From positions 372,001 through 436,000 of the forward strand of contig OX365941.1 in NCBI GenBank assembly GCA_947243795.1: DNA of 64,000 nt. Reading direction: 5' to 3'. Below the pieces are notes generated by a model that saw nothing but the letters and a program-made list of their open reading frames with translations, did not search any database and was not told the DNA's origin. The stretch is from Saccharomyces uvarum (lineage: Eukaryota > Ascomycota > Saccharomycetes > Saccharomycetales > Saccharomycetaceae). The position numbers and the translations under genes were made by a program. Numbering within the stretch: position 1 is the first letter of the stretch; every line of letters starts with the position of its first letter. Below, in pieces: positions 9,901 to 19,000 of this stretch.

Positions 9901-10127
9901 AGCAAAAAGAGTTGATCAACTCTTTGAATTTAGACAAGTACGCCATCAACGATAACAGTGAGGAATGGACCCAGTCCCAAAAGTCTCTAGAGAAAGCTGC
10001 CAAGGCCAAAGGTGTTGTTAGTGTGAAAACTGGTAAGAAGAGAACCACGGAAAAATCTGAAGATATCTATAGACAAGAAATGAAAGCTATGAAAAAGCCA
10101 AGAAAGTCCAAGAAAGGCGGAAATTAA
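6957..10127 (+). CDS. KRE33: RNA cytidine acetyltransferase (NAT10 family)
   Basis: The protein is 1056 residues, the same length as I recall for S. cerevisiae Kre33. It makes N4-acetylcytidine in 18S rRNA and, with an adaptor, in tRNA-Ser and tRNA-Leu, using acetyl-CoA and ATP, and it is part of the small-subunit processome in the nucleolus. Seen in order are an N-terminal TmcA-like domain, an RNA helicase-like ATPase with P-loop TAGRGRGKSA at residues 282-291 and Walker B VVIDEAAAIPLP at about 385, and the GNAT acetyltransferase fold around residues 560-700 (RIATNPEYASMGYGSRAIELL, the acetyl-CoA-binding turn). A tRNA-binding domain and a Lys-rich tail (KKPRKSKKGGN) follow. The promoter carries the PAC/RRPE/Reb1 set. 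Confidence 0.97.
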   Translation: MAKKAIDSRIPSLIRNGVQTKQRSFFVIVGDRARNQLPNLHYLMMSADLKMNKSVLWAYKKKLLGFTSHRKKRENKIKKEIKRGTREVNEMDPFESFISNQNIRYVYYKESEKILGNTYGMCILQDFEALTPNLLARTIETVEGGGIVVILLKSMSSLKQLYTMTMDVHSRYRTEAHGDVVARFNERFILSLGSNPNCLVVDDELNVLPLSGAKNVKPLPPKDDSDLSPKQLELQELKESLEDVQPAGSLVALSKTVNQAHAILSFIDAISEKTLNFTVALTAGRGRGKSAALGVSIAAAVSHGYSNIFVTSPSPENLRTLFEFIFKGFDALGYQEHIDYDIIQSTNPDFNKAIVRVDIKRDHRQTIQYIVPQDYQVLGQAELVVIDEAAAIPLPIVKNLLGPYLVFMASTINGYEGTGRSLSLKLIQQLRNQNNTSGRESSQTAVVSRNNKEKDSHLHAQSRQLREISLDEPIRYAPGDPIEKWLNKLLCLDVTLIKNPRFAARGTPHPSQCNLFVVNRDTLFSYHPVSENFLEKMMALYVSSHYKNSPNDLQLMSDAPAHQLFVLLPPIDPKDGGRIPDPLCVVQIALEGEISKQSVRNSLSRGQRAGGDLIPWLISQQFQDEEFASLSGARVVRIATNPEYASMGYGSRAIELLRDYFEGKFTDMSEDARPKDFSIKRVSDKELAKSSLLKDDVKLRDAKSLPPLLLKLSELPPHYLHYLGVSYGLTQSLHKFWKNNKFIPVYLRQTANDLTGEHTCVMLNVLEGREPNWLVEFAKDFRKRFLSLLSYDFHKFTAVQALSVIESSKKAQSLSDDEKFETRELTRLQLDDIFSPFDLKRLDSYSNNLLDYHVIVDMIPMLALLYFGGKMGDSVNLSSVQSAILLAIGLQRKNIDLIARELNLPSNQTIAMFAKIMRKMSQYFRQLLSQAIEKTLPVVRDENIAEMDGEEIKKYNAAEALDQMEDDLEEAGSEAVQAMREKQKELINSLNLDKYAINDNSEEWTQSQKSLEKAAKAKGVVSVKTGKKRTTEKSEDIYRQEMKAMKKPRKSKKGGN

Positions 10128-10419
10128 GCGTTTGCCCCTACGGTGGAACTAGTATATAGCAAAATTTCGACATGATTTGTATAATAATATAACCCAACTT
10201 TACTTGATATCTGGTACATTTACATATATACTAACATTCGTGTGGAACGATGTATAATTTTCTATTGTACCGGCGAAATTTGAACCCGTTTGGCCAGTTC
10301 AGTCAACACTCTCCGTAGTGATTAGTGTTTGGAGTTGAGTTCATGTGATAAAGAATAAAGCTGTAACAAGGGATCCCATCTGCACATTCCGAATAAAAAC
10401 ATAATCACTTCAAAGGGAG

Positions 10420-10878
10420 ATGGTCGAATTAACTGAAATTAAAGACGATGTCGTTCAAGTAGAAGAACCTCAATTTGGCGGAAACCAAGCCATTATCGAA
10501 GAAAAGACTGCCGCACAAAACGACGATGTTGTGGATGATGAAGACGAGTCTGACAGTGATTTCGAGGACGAATTTGATGAAAACGAAACATTGTTCGATA
10601 GAATAGTTGCTTTGAAAGATATCGTACCTCCAGGTAAGAGACAAACTATCTCTAGTTTTTTTAGTTTTACGAGCTCTCTTGTAAAAAATGCCTTCTCCAG
10701 ATCCGGAAACCTTGCCTGGACTTTGACCACCACTGCGTTACTGCTAGGTGTCCCATTGTCATTGTCCATACTAGCTGAACAACAGCTAATTGAAATGGAA
10801 AAGACATTTGACTTACAAAGCGATGCTAACAATATATTAGCCCAAGGTGAAAAAGAAGCACCAGCAATTGCCAACTAA
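10420..10878 (+). CDS. TOM22: Central receptor of the mitochondrial outer-membrane TOM complex
   Basis: The protein is 152 residues. It has an acidic cytosolic N-terminal half (many Asp/Glu at residues 10-57, including DVVDDEDESDSDFEDEFDEN) that binds presequences. A single transmembrane segment follows at about residues 99-119 (AWTLTTTALLLGVPLSLSIL), with a conserved Pro in the middle, and then a short acidic intermembrane-space tail. Family knowledge: Tom22 organises the TOM holo-complex and docks Tom20 and Tom70; TOM70 lies 20 kb away in the same window. Length and sequence agree with S. cerevisiae. It is convergent with CPT1. Confidence 0.97.
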   Translation: MVELTEIKDDVVQVEEPQFGGNQAIIEEKTAAQNDDVVDDEDESDSDFEDEFDENETLFDRIVALKDIVPPGKRQTISSFFSFTSSLVKNAFSRSGNLAWTLTTTALLLGVPLSLSILAEQQLIEMEKTFDLQSDANNILAQGEKEAPAIAN

Positions 10879-11212
10879 GTTTTGTGATAAAGGACGGGAA
10901 GAGGAAAAGCTAGAGAAGAATAATATGCGTGTTCAATAAAAAACTAAATTGCCTTTTTCTTTCGTTTACATGTTTCTATTTATTGCTTTAAAATAAGGAC
11001 CAAGAGAAATAACTTTTTCCAAACCTTTCTACCAATATATAGCCACAGTGTATTCGTTTTGGCTTATATGGCTTTAGAAATGTACAGCGTTCTTTTTGCC
11101 TGCCTTTTCCACCTTTTTTCTTTATTTTATTTAGCATTTCTTGAGTTAATTAAATGTATAAACTTGTACATATTTCAAACAAAAAAACTTTCAGTTTCCT
11201 TTTCAGAAAAGG
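10879..11212. other. TOM22/CPT1 convergent 3' region
   Basis: This is 334 bases between two converging genes. The sequence is AT-rich, with T-tracts and TATATA-like polyadenylation efficiency elements on both strands. I see nothing else in it. Confidence 0.4.
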
Positions 11213-12488
11213 CTAAGTCTCCTTTGGATGCTTAATTGATAAAGCGTAAATATCCAAATATGTGGTTATGTCGTAAATGATATCATTAATGAACATACCG
11301 TGAATAGCAAGGGTTAAACCAAACGCCATCCAACCTAAAGCAAAGACTATTTGGTCTTTCTGATAATCTAGAACATAAACCATAAATGCGTACACGAACA
11401 ATTGAATGGTTGGGATGAACATTGGAAAATTCACCATTGGAAAGGGTTGCCTAGTTAAATGAGCAACAATCATGCGGCCAACTACGAATGCAATCGAAAG
11501 GCCAGTAGATAAAACCAAGGGCAAAGAGATAAATGCCGGCTGAATCAGAACCAAAGTGAAAATTGAAAAGAAGTATGCAAAGAATGGCAAAAGACCATTA
11601 AGAGCTTCTCTAACATGTTCGTCCGCCTTACCTGGAGCTGAAGATTTGTCGTATTGAGACTCATAGTATTTTACGACGTTTCCATGTGCTGTAGCGATGT
11701 TGAAGATTAAAGCGCCTGTGCAAAATGCGTACATCAAATGAACAGTTTCAACTTCAAAAACATGGCTTTCCCATGAAAACTGTGCTACTTTAGTGTGCCA
11801 CACGACCTGAGGTCCGAAGATCCCAACCGAGATGAACGATATACATAAAGTGATAATACCTTCCACAGGCCCACAGAATTCAGCTAAGTACAATTTATGA
11901 GTGTGATACTCTTCCCATGTGCTTAGATAAAAGCTGCACAATATCGTAAATTGTGCGAAAACAGTCATGTAAGTATATCCCATACCTGTGACCGAACAAA
12001 CAGGAATCATCGATAAAGTTGTATTGATCGAATCAATGCAATGGTCAAACAATTCACCGAGAGGACCTTGTTGACCTGTACGGCGTGCATGTAAACCATC
12101 ACAAGCATCGAATGTTTGATACAAGAACAAACCAATAGCATAGGAGAAATAGGTCCAACGGGGAGATTCTTGATTCAGATATGGATCATAGTAAAAAGTT
12201 GTAAACACATTAATGATAATGAAGCAGAACCCTAATAATGTAACCAAATTTGGTGCCATCCATAGTGGAAAAATAGTGGCAAACTTTCTCCAAAAGGGCT
12301 TAAAAAAATGATTTGATAGGAAAGAGTGATCGTCACTTTGATATCTGAGAGCAATCAAGTAATTTCACGTTAGAATAGTTAGTATTTATTCCTCTTGTTT
12401 TCATTAAAAATTAGGGTGTTTTAGAATGATCAACGTACTTATAAAGCTTTAAGTTTCCTATAGCGCTCTGCGGAATAAAGAAGCCCAT
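11213..12488 (-). CDS. CPT1: sn-1,2-diacylglycerol cholinephosphotransferase, spliced
   Basis: Two exons, 12488-12439 (50 bases) and 12344-11213, encode 393 residues, the S. cerevisiae length as I remember it. Exon 1 encodes MGFFIPQSAIGNLKLY, and the junction restores LYKYQSDD. Without splicing the frame has only a spurious non-native start (MIAL) inside the intron. The CDP-alcohol phosphotransferase signature DG-x2-AR-x8-G-x3-D-x3-D is seen at residues 99-121 (DGLHARRTGQQGPLGELFDH, then CID). About seven to eight hydrophobic segments follow. The enzyme makes phosphatidylcholine from CDP-choline and diacylglycerol (Kennedy pathway) in the ER/Golgi membranes. Its paralogue EPT1 also has an intron. 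A UASINO-like site lies about 150 bases upstream. Confidence 0.96.
12345..12438 (-). other. CPT1 spliceosomal intron (94 bases)
   Basis: On the minus strand the intron starts GTACGT (a C in place of the usual T at position 4), has a perfect TACTAAC branch site (genomic 12384-12378) and ends CTCTCAG. It splits codon 17 after two bases (AA|A, Lys). Branch to 3' splice site spacing is about 34 bases. The spliced reading matches the Cpt1 N-terminus exactly, so the intron is well supported. Confidence 0.95.
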
Positions 12489-13106
12489 TTCTCCCAGAGT
12501 CAATCGGTATTAACGTGGAAGTTTACGTGCGATGACTTTCAGTTCACAAAGACGACTCCCATTAACCTTTCACTCTTCACTTTTTCATATTGGCTGAACA
12601 CTAACGAAAAAAACCAAAAAACGTCAATAACCACAAATTTTTCACATGCTCCACACCGATAAGCTTCAAGTAAAGAAGCAAAAGCTTTTGCAATAATATG
12701 ATAGAAAAATTTCGTAAAACCAGATTGGATGTGCAAGAGCAAGGGAATGGGTAGTGTACCGAGAAAAGAGGTGCTGCGTGGTTTACCATGCATTACTGTT
12801 GGTGCCTTCCGCGTATTGGCACTTTGGTATACGTAGTTACATAGAGGTCACCGTATTTGTCGTCTATCGTTTCAATAAAGCCGATTGCAAAATATGGCGT
12901 TACCATGTACTACTTGTTATCTTGAACTCTTGCTTCTTTAACATTTAGCTATTTGCACTATAATATCGCTGCCTTTGACTCACAGGAAAGCAGAAAAACA
13001 ATTTACCTAGGAAACAAAACGCTACTACGCAAAAGATTACTTGTCTGGAGGTCAAGAATAAGATCCAAAAGGCCATCGAAGGGTAAGGTAAATAGAAGGC
13101 TCGAGA
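12489..13106. promoter_or_regulatory. CPT1/NRK1 divergent region with UASINO-like element
   Basis: TTTTCACATG at 12639-12648 reads CATGTGAAAA on the CPT1 strand, nine of ten matches to the Ino2/Ino4 element CATGTGAAAT as I remember it. It sits about 150 bases before the CPT1 ATG and suggests inositol/choline control, as known for phospholipid genes. The remaining roughly 450 bases toward NRK1 hold short open frames without recognisable protein features. Confidence 0.7.
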
Positions 13107-13829
13107 ATGACTTCGAAAAAAGTAATACTCGTTGCCCTGAGTGGATGCTCCTCTAGTGGTAAGACCACTATAGCTAAACTTACAGCAAACTTATTCACGG
13201 AGGCCACATTGATCCATGAAGATGATTTTTACAAACACGATAAGGACATACCAGTAGATAGTAAATATAACATTCAAAACTGGGATTCACCAGAAGCTCT
13301 GGATTTCAAACTATTTGGCACAGAGTTAGATTTAATCAAACAAACAGGAAAAATTGCCACCACGCTGATTCATAATGACAATGTAGATGATCCCTTCACA
13401 AAGTTTCATATTGATGAACAAGTTTGGAACGATCTAAAAGCTATGTATGACTCTATTGATCATGACAAGTATCAAGTTGTTATTGTAGATGGATTCATGA
13501 TTTTTAATAATACTGAAATATCTAGAAAATTCGATTTGAAAATTTTAGTGCGTGCTCCTTATGAAGTATTGAAAAAAAGAAGGTCTTCCAGAAAGGGATA
13601 TCAAACGTTAGATTCCTTCTGGGTGGATCCGCCGTATTATTTTGATGAATTTGTGTATAAGTCTTATCGAGAAAGCCACGCCCAGTTATTTGTTGATAGG
13701 GATGTAGAGGGTAAATTGGATCCCATGAAGGCGAAACATATCAAAGAGTTTATAAATAATGATAACACACCGATTGAAAGATCTTTAAAATCGGTGTGTC
13801 ATGAAATTATAAAGCTCTGTAAGGACTAG
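13107..13829 (+). CDS. NRK1: Nicotinamide riboside kinase
   Basis: The protein is 240 residues, the S. cerevisiae length. The N-terminus has a P-loop, ALSGCSSSGKTTIAK (GCSSSGKT at residues 13-20), then HEDDFYKHD, carrying the Asp expected to act as general base. A VVIVDGFMIFNN Walker B-like strand lies near residue 130, and a RRSSRKGYQT lid follows that binds phosphates. Nrk1 phosphorylates nicotinamide riboside and nicotinic acid riboside to the mononucleotides, feeding NAD+ salvage in the cytosol. A further in-frame ATG lies downstream, but the P-loop position fixes the start at 13107. Confidence 0.95.
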   Translation: MTSKKVILVALSGCSSSGKTTIAKLTANLFTEATLIHEDDFYKHDKDIPVDSKYNIQNWDSPEALDFKLFGTELDLIKQTGKIATTLIHNDNVDDPFTKFHIDEQVWNDLKAMYDSIDHDKYQVVIVDGFMIFNNTEISRKFDLKILVRAPYEVLKKRRSSRKGYQTLDSFWVDPPYYFDEFVYKSYRESHAQLFVDRDVEGKLDPMKAKHIKEFINNDNTPIERSLKSVCHEIIKLCKD

Positions 13830-13987
13830 AAAAGTGACACAAAATCGACTAGAAAAAAAAAATTGTGAAAAAGAATACATAGTTTGATAGATATATAATA
13901 TAGAACAATATTCATTGAACGAAGAATATTATCAATATCATTCGATTTTTTAAAACTATTTTTTACTCTGAAAGAAGGAAACTATTG

Positions 13988-15265
13988 ATGGCGGAAGGTC
14001 ATTTTAGATGGAAGCCAACTAACTTGATTAAGAAAGTATTGTGTTTACCTATGAGAAAAACTAAAAATGACATAGGTTTGAAACTAGATGTTTCTTATAT
14101 CTTATCCAACCTAGTGGTGTGCTCATACCCGGTAAGCACGTATCCAAAACTACTCTATAGGAATAGTTTAGATGACTTAATATTGTTCCTGACAGTATAT
14201 CATGGTAAGGGAAATTTTAGGATATTTAATTTTAGAGGTGAAAAAGAGGATAGCGATTACAAAGATAAAGATTTGGTAGAAATTGCTGCTAAATATGAGA
14301 GAAGAGGTTTGGAAATCCAAGAATTACGTTCAACACTCGTGAATGATGGAAAGATACCAATATCACCCATTGACCTTGAAACTAGGACATTAGTAGAAGA
14401 AGACGCAAATAACGTGATTTGTGAAAGAATCGGTTGGTTGGATCATTTCCCTCCTCCGTTTGAATTGCTAGAAGATATCATAGACAAAATAGAAAACTAT
14501 CTGTCCACTTCGAAAATAAGAGTAGCAGTTTTACACTGTCGAATGGGGAAGGGTCGATCTGGTATGGTTACCATTGCATATCTTATGAAATACTTACAAT
14601 GCCCTCTTGGAGAAGCAAGATTAATATTCATGCAGAGTAGATTTAAATACGGCATGACGAACGGTGTCACCATCCCTTCTCAACTAAGGTTTTTGAGATA
14701 CCACGAGTTTTTCATCACTCACGAGAAAGCTGTTCAAGAGAGCATTTCCAATGAGGCAGTAAAATTCAAATTCAAGTACAGGCTTGCTAAAATTTTATTT
14801 GTCAAACCATCAAGCTTGGTCTCATCCGGATCCGCCATCGTGACTACCAATATCCAGCATTATAACGATGATAGAGATGTTTTGATAACCCGAAAAGCAC
14901 TGTATTCAGACATGATGGCACCCGAAAATGGCGATAGCGTGGCTTTCACCTTTGATAAGGACCACTTAACCCTTGAAAACGATCTTCGTATTGAATTCAC
15001 CTTGGGAACAACCAAGTCCAAGGCAGCGAATGGTATCATGTCTTGGGCATCGTACGCAAGCTGTTGGTTAAACCTTTACCTAGAAACCTTAATGCAAATA
15101 ATCAAGGATGACTCTTCATCAGATTATTTTCTGGTAGATAAATTAAAGGAGAATAATAAGTTTTTTACGACCATCAAGTGGCAAGACTTAGATGGTTTTG
15201 GTGAACTTAGTAATCACGGCTTGAAATTATTTCAAGCCGTGAGACTAGAATGGGACACCACGTAG
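13988..15265 (+). CDS. TEP1: PTEN/tensin-like phosphatase
   Basis: The protein is 425 residues from the ATG at 13988; the TTG one codon earlier is not a start. The S. cerevisiae protein as I remember it is nine residues longer at its N-terminus, and the start here corresponds to its internal MEKGFLRWK. The dual-specificity phosphatase loop HCRMGKGRSG is at residues 183-192, with catalytic Cys184 and Arg190; it matches HCKAGKGRTG of PTEN closely. A C2-like half follows (residues about 230-425), without a clear C-terminal PDZ ligand. In yeast Tep1 acts in spore wall development, presumably on 3-phosphoinositides or phosphoproteins. It is tandem to NRK1 and FAR11. Confidence 0.94.
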   Translation: MAEGHFRWKPTNLIKKVLCLPMRKTKNDIGLKLDVSYILSNLVVCSYPVSTYPKLLYRNSLDDLILFLTVYHGKGNFRIFNFRGEKEDSDYKDKDLVEIAAKYERRGLEIQELRSTLVNDGKIPISPIDLETRTLVEEDANNVICERIGWLDHFPPPFELLEDIIDKIENYLSTSKIRVAVLHCRMGKGRSGMVTIAYLMKYLQCPLGEARLIFMQSRFKYGMTNGVTIPSQLRFLRYHEFFITHEKAVQESISNEAVKFKFKYRLAKILFVKPSSLVSSGSAIVTTNIQHYNDDRDVLITRKALYSDMMAPENGDSVAFTFDKDHLTLENDLRIEFTLGTTKSKAANGIMSWASYASCWLNLYLETLMQIIKDDSSSDYFLVDKLKENNKFFTTIKWQDLDGFGELSNHGLKLFQAVRLEWDTT

Positions 15266-15582
15266 GCTGATACACTCTGTTCTATCTTTTAGATTGTGTA
15301 ACTTGATTAAATAAGAACGTATGCTTTGCCAAACAATTCCTTTTATTGAGTTTTTCTCTTCGTATTTTTTCTCTTTTCTCCTTTTTGTGCATGTTCGTAT
15401 TGTTATTTAATTTACTGACATGTATTTTTCAAAGCGGTCAACTATTGAAGTTGAATCGCCTAACTGTAATTAAAAGCAATAAGAACCGAGGAGTAAGTTG
15501 AATAGGCTTTAGGTGAATATTGAACCGGTAATTGTAACCGGAGATAATTGAGTGATATAGTCCTGTTAGCCACTCTACTGCC
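15266..15582. other. TEP1-FAR11 intergenic region
   Basis: This is 317 bases, T-rich in the first half (TEP1 3' end) and A-rich near FAR11. I see no named control element. Confidence 0.35.
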
Positions 15583-18492
15583 ATGAATACTAGCGGCAGG
15601 TCTCATTCAAAAGGCCCGATCATAAGGTCAGTATCTTTAGAAGACTTAAAGAGGAATTCTAGTTTCAAAAACACTCTGAAGTACAAAGATGATATACCTA
15701 CACATAAAGAACCACAAACTAGCACATTAGGTAACGAAGAACTGCTGAAAGATTTGGATAATATGTTGCGCAACAAGCTAAATTTGGGAAGAAACGCCTT
15801 TCATGCCGATAAAAGAAACAAATCAGATAGTAATATCAGTGCCTTAAATTTCAAAGCAAGATCTGGTCTTGATGGAGATTTTCGTACTATAGACACAGAG
15901 CAAGATAATGATGGTGATGATGATGTTGATGATGAGGATGATGATGAGGATGATGATGACAATAATGCTAATGATTTCAAATTGAATGCTGATGGCGCTG
16001 ATAAAGATGAGGGCGAGGAGAAAGTTAACAACACTGACAATGCCGTTGAATTTCAAGATGATGCTGAAGAAGCTGAAGAAGAAAATGAAGATGAATCATT
16101 TGCGAATGTGGATGAACTTGATGGCTTTGATTTAAATAAAGCTGTGGATAACAAGCACGTTCCTGTAAATGAAAAGGGTGAAATTGATTATAATATGCCC
16201 GTTGACAAGGAATTTCAAAAATCACTTGACCAATGTGCCGCTTCTCTTGAAGGGAGAGCAAGCGCTCCTTATGCATTACAAAGAGCCGTGGACTGGGAAT
16301 TGAAGATGTTTTATACCTTAGAGGAGGAACTTTCGGAATGGTTTTGTAGCTCCGACTATGTACATTTTGGCCAAGCCCAGACACAATTTAAACAAAAGGT
16401 AAACAATCCACAACTTTTTTTCGATGATGAGAACTATGCTGAAAGTGTAGTAGAACGTTTAATTGACGATATCCCTAATTTTTTGACACCGAATTTACTA
16501 GCGTTGACATATATATCTATGGGGTGCTTTGCGTATATAAGTAACAAAAATCAGCATGCAAAGATGATACGGCGTAACAATTTCATGCTTGTTCCTTATA
16601 TTCAAGAAATCGTTCACGCTTTTAAGAAGATCGCTATAAATTGTAGGGATGATACCAGAAATTTGAAAAAGCAGACAATTTTACTATTTTACTCATCGAC
16701 AATCCTCTATTTTATATCCGCCATTTGTATCAATGGAAGAGACGAAAACCCAGAAGCAGTTGAGCAAGTTATAGATGCATTTGACAACACGGATTTGATA
16801 GAGTTTTTAACCAAATATATCGAAAGTTGGAGATGGAATAGTAGGTTGGCTATGCGCATAAGAAATATGATTTTATTGCTTTTCAAGCTTATAGTTTTGC
16901 AATTCGGTGATGATTCGGTATACAAAGGAACAAAATCAGCCATTTATAAACTCCATGGATTGAAATACCCATTAAATAATCCAGAAAAGTTATCTGTTTC
17001 TCCATTACATTACCAAGCATTTAGGGAGGATATAACTTCTCGTTTTCCTGATTATAACATGCCATCTTCTGAGTTGCCTAAAGATGTCGACAAATCGGAG
17101 TCTTTGTCCCAGTTTTTAGAAATTCCTCGCCCAAAATCAAAGAATCCTCTAAATATGACGTTAAATGTTCCTGAAAAGCATATAGCTACACCTGCGCCTT
17201 CGCCACCAACCTCTCCACAGTTAATGCATTTAGGGGAAGGTTCTAGGCCCAGAAAATCTTTCCAGACAAACATGGCATATCCATGTTTATATCCATCTGA
17301 TGATGAAGAACTTGAGGATGATATCCTAGAAGATAGAATGGATCTGCATTCGAACAAAACATCCAATAATGACATAGTTATTCCGTTTAGCACGGAGGAA
17401 GCGGCCAGAATATTAAGCGATAACTTGGAAATAAAGTTAAGTACCAAACAGCTTTGGTATGAGAGAGATTTATTTATGATAACGGAGCGCGGTTGGAAAC
17501 AGCAATCAGAAGAAGAACCATACAGTTACTCTACTTTCAACATTGACGATAATTCTTCAAAAAAGGAAAGAGATGCTATTCGCATCATGCAAAGAATTGA
17601 TAAATACTATAAAGGCTGTCTTTCAAGCTTCAATTCGCTTGTTTTCGTATTATTACAAACAATGGAATCAAGCTTAACAAACAACTTTCACAGGAAAACT
17701 GAGGTTTCCGATAAAAATCTATTAAGTATGTTAGCCCCTCAACTGGAGATTGTAAGAGCTAAGGAATTGTCTTTAAAGTCAGCTGCTGGAATATTACACG
17801 CATTGTTAAAGTGGTTTAAACTAAGCCATATTTTGAAGTTTGAGCATTTGTCAGTAGTTATTCACGATTCACGATACATTAACACATGCGCCTCTATTTT
17901 AAGCAAATACTCTGAAATTTATTCTGAAAGAGTTTTCAATAAATATGTGCAAACTCTAAATTCATTTTGGAGAGAATGTTCTTTGCATAACGAGTCGTAT
18001 CGTGAATCTTACACAACGGATGACTCGAAAGAGATTGACACAGAGGTGCTTCCAACTTTTGCATATCTTTTAAGGATCTTGAGAAAGATCACAGGAAATA
18101 AAACACAAAGATTAAAGGAGCTACCCTTATCCATTGGGATTTTATTCAAACGCTACTATCGACTTTTCAACCTTGACATGTACCATCCGATATTGAAGAT
18201 AACAAGAGAACTCACGCCTTTCAAAAATAAGAGGTGGAAATCAGAGCATATGGAATTGATATCCGGTGTTTATCTTTACGAAAAGTTGGAATTGACAGAC
18301 AACTGGGTAACAGGTAAGGATATCTCTGGGGAGTTGAGCGATGCTTGTGGGCAAGAAATTGCGCTCAGGGCCTTGCTTCAGTTTTACAATTTCCAACATT
18401 ATGAAATCTCCATGGAAGATCTTGGATATGGACACCGTAACAATTCTAGTCATGATCTGTTAAATAAGGAATCTGAGTACTTGAATATTTAG
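15583..18492 (+). CDS. FAR11: FAR complex / STRIPAK scaffold Far11
   Basis: The protein is 969 residues, slightly longer than I recall for S. cerevisiae (about 953). The N-terminal 200 residues are low complexity and contain a long Asp/Glu run (encoded at about 15901-16100 by GAT/GAA-rich codons). From about residue 205 it shows the N1221-type domain (CAASLEGRASAPYALQRAVDWELK...), and the C-terminal half matches the DUF3402 domain (GWKQQSEEEPYSYSTFNIDD). This is the architecture of the STRIP1/2 family. Far11 recruits PP2A to the Far3-7-8-9-10 complex at the ER, acting in pheromone arrest and in antagonism of TORC2 signalling. Identity is strong from domain order and synteny. Confidence 0.95.
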   Translation: MNTSGRSHSKGPIIRSVSLEDLKRNSSFKNTLKYKDDIPTHKEPQTSTLGNEELLKDLDNMLRNKLNLGRNAFHADKRNKSDSNISALNFKARSGLDGDFRTIDTEQDNDGDDDVDDEDDDEDDDDNNANDFKLNADGADKDEGEEKVNNTDNAVEFQDDAEEAEEENEDESFANVDELDGFDLNKAVDNKHVPVNEKGEIDYNMPVDKEFQKSLDQCAASLEGRASAPYALQRAVDWELKMFYTLEEELSEWFCSSDYVHFGQAQTQFKQKVNNPQLFFDDENYAESVVERLIDDIPNFLTPNLLALTYISMGCFAYISNKNQHAKMIRRNNFMLVPYIQEIVHAFKKIAINCRDDTRNLKKQTILLFYSSTILYFISAICINGRDENPEAVEQVIDAFDNTDLIEFLTKYIESWRWNSRLAMRIRNMILLLFKLIVLQFGDDSVYKGTKSAIYKLHGLKYPLNNPEKLSVSPLHYQAFREDITSRFPDYNMPSSELPKDVDKSESLSQFLEIPRPKSKNPLNMTLNVPEKHIATPAPSPPTSPQLMHLGEGSRPRKSFQTNMAYPCLYPSDDEELEDDILEDRMDLHSNKTSNNDIVIPFSTEEAARILSDNLEIKLSTKQLWYERDLFMITERGWKQQSEEEPYSYSTFNIDDNSSKKERDAIRIMQRIDKYYKGCLSSFNSLVFVLLQTMESSLTNNFHRKTEVSDKNLLSMLAPQLEIVRAKELSLKSAAGILHALLKWFKLSHILKFEHLSVVIHDSRYINTCASILSKYSEIYSERVFNKYVQTLNSFWRECSLHNESYRESYTTDDSKEIDTEVLPTFAYLLRILRKITGNKTQRLKELPLSIGILFKRYYRLFNLDMYHPILKITRELTPFKNKRWKSEHMELISGVYLYEKLELTDNWVTGKDISGELSDACGQEIALRALLQFYNFQHYEISMEDLGYGHRNNSSHDLLNKESEYLNI

Positions 18493-19000
18493 ATTTTCTA
18501 AGTAGGAATAGAGCAAAAAAATTGGCTCTTGTACATTAGTTTCAAACCTTTGTGGTATTACGATCTGTATCATTTCTGTATTCGTTTTTGTATATACGTC
18601 TTTAGTACAGAAAATGACAAGCCCTCATATCGTCTTTTCTTTATTGAGCAATAAATGAATTAAGGATTCTTATGCAACAATCACTTCTTATTTTGTCGTT
18701 CTGATTAAGCTACTCTAATTATTCATGACTTTTATCCAGTATATTGGCAGCGGTTCCATATTACTAGAAAGATACCAGATAGTAATATTGCTATAAGATT
18801 CGTATTATCCTTTTATATATACGGGTAACTGATTTTATGGGTCGCGTTTTGTAAACAAAACAAAACAACAAAACAAAACAAAACAAATTTCAATGAATAG
18901 CCACATCTGAGAAAGCAGATGCGTAATGGAACCAGTATTCGTAACAAAATAACTTTAACGAATACGACCGCTTAATCCAGTTTTGCGTTGCAGTATCAAT
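18493..19000. promoter_or_regulatory. FAR11-SPC98 intergenic region with AAAAC repeat
   Basis: In this 508-base gap, 18853-18886 is a short tandem of AAAAC/AAAC units about 115 bases before the SPC98 ATG, and it probably sits in or near the 5' leader or core promoter. Preceding it, GTCGCGTTTTG resembles part of an Swi4/Swi6-type box but is not a perfect match. I see nothing else. Confidence 0.5.

Noticed and set aside
11213-12358. CPT1 as a single 381-codon exon starting MIAL
   Set aside because: The start is within the intron; the spliced reading restores the full N-terminus and known length.
12754-13106. Short open frames between CPT1 and NRK1, and a possible counterpart of the small S. 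cerevisiae gene DGR1
   Set aside because: The frames show no conserved protein, and I could not find the sequence of DGR1 as I remember it in this gap on either strand.
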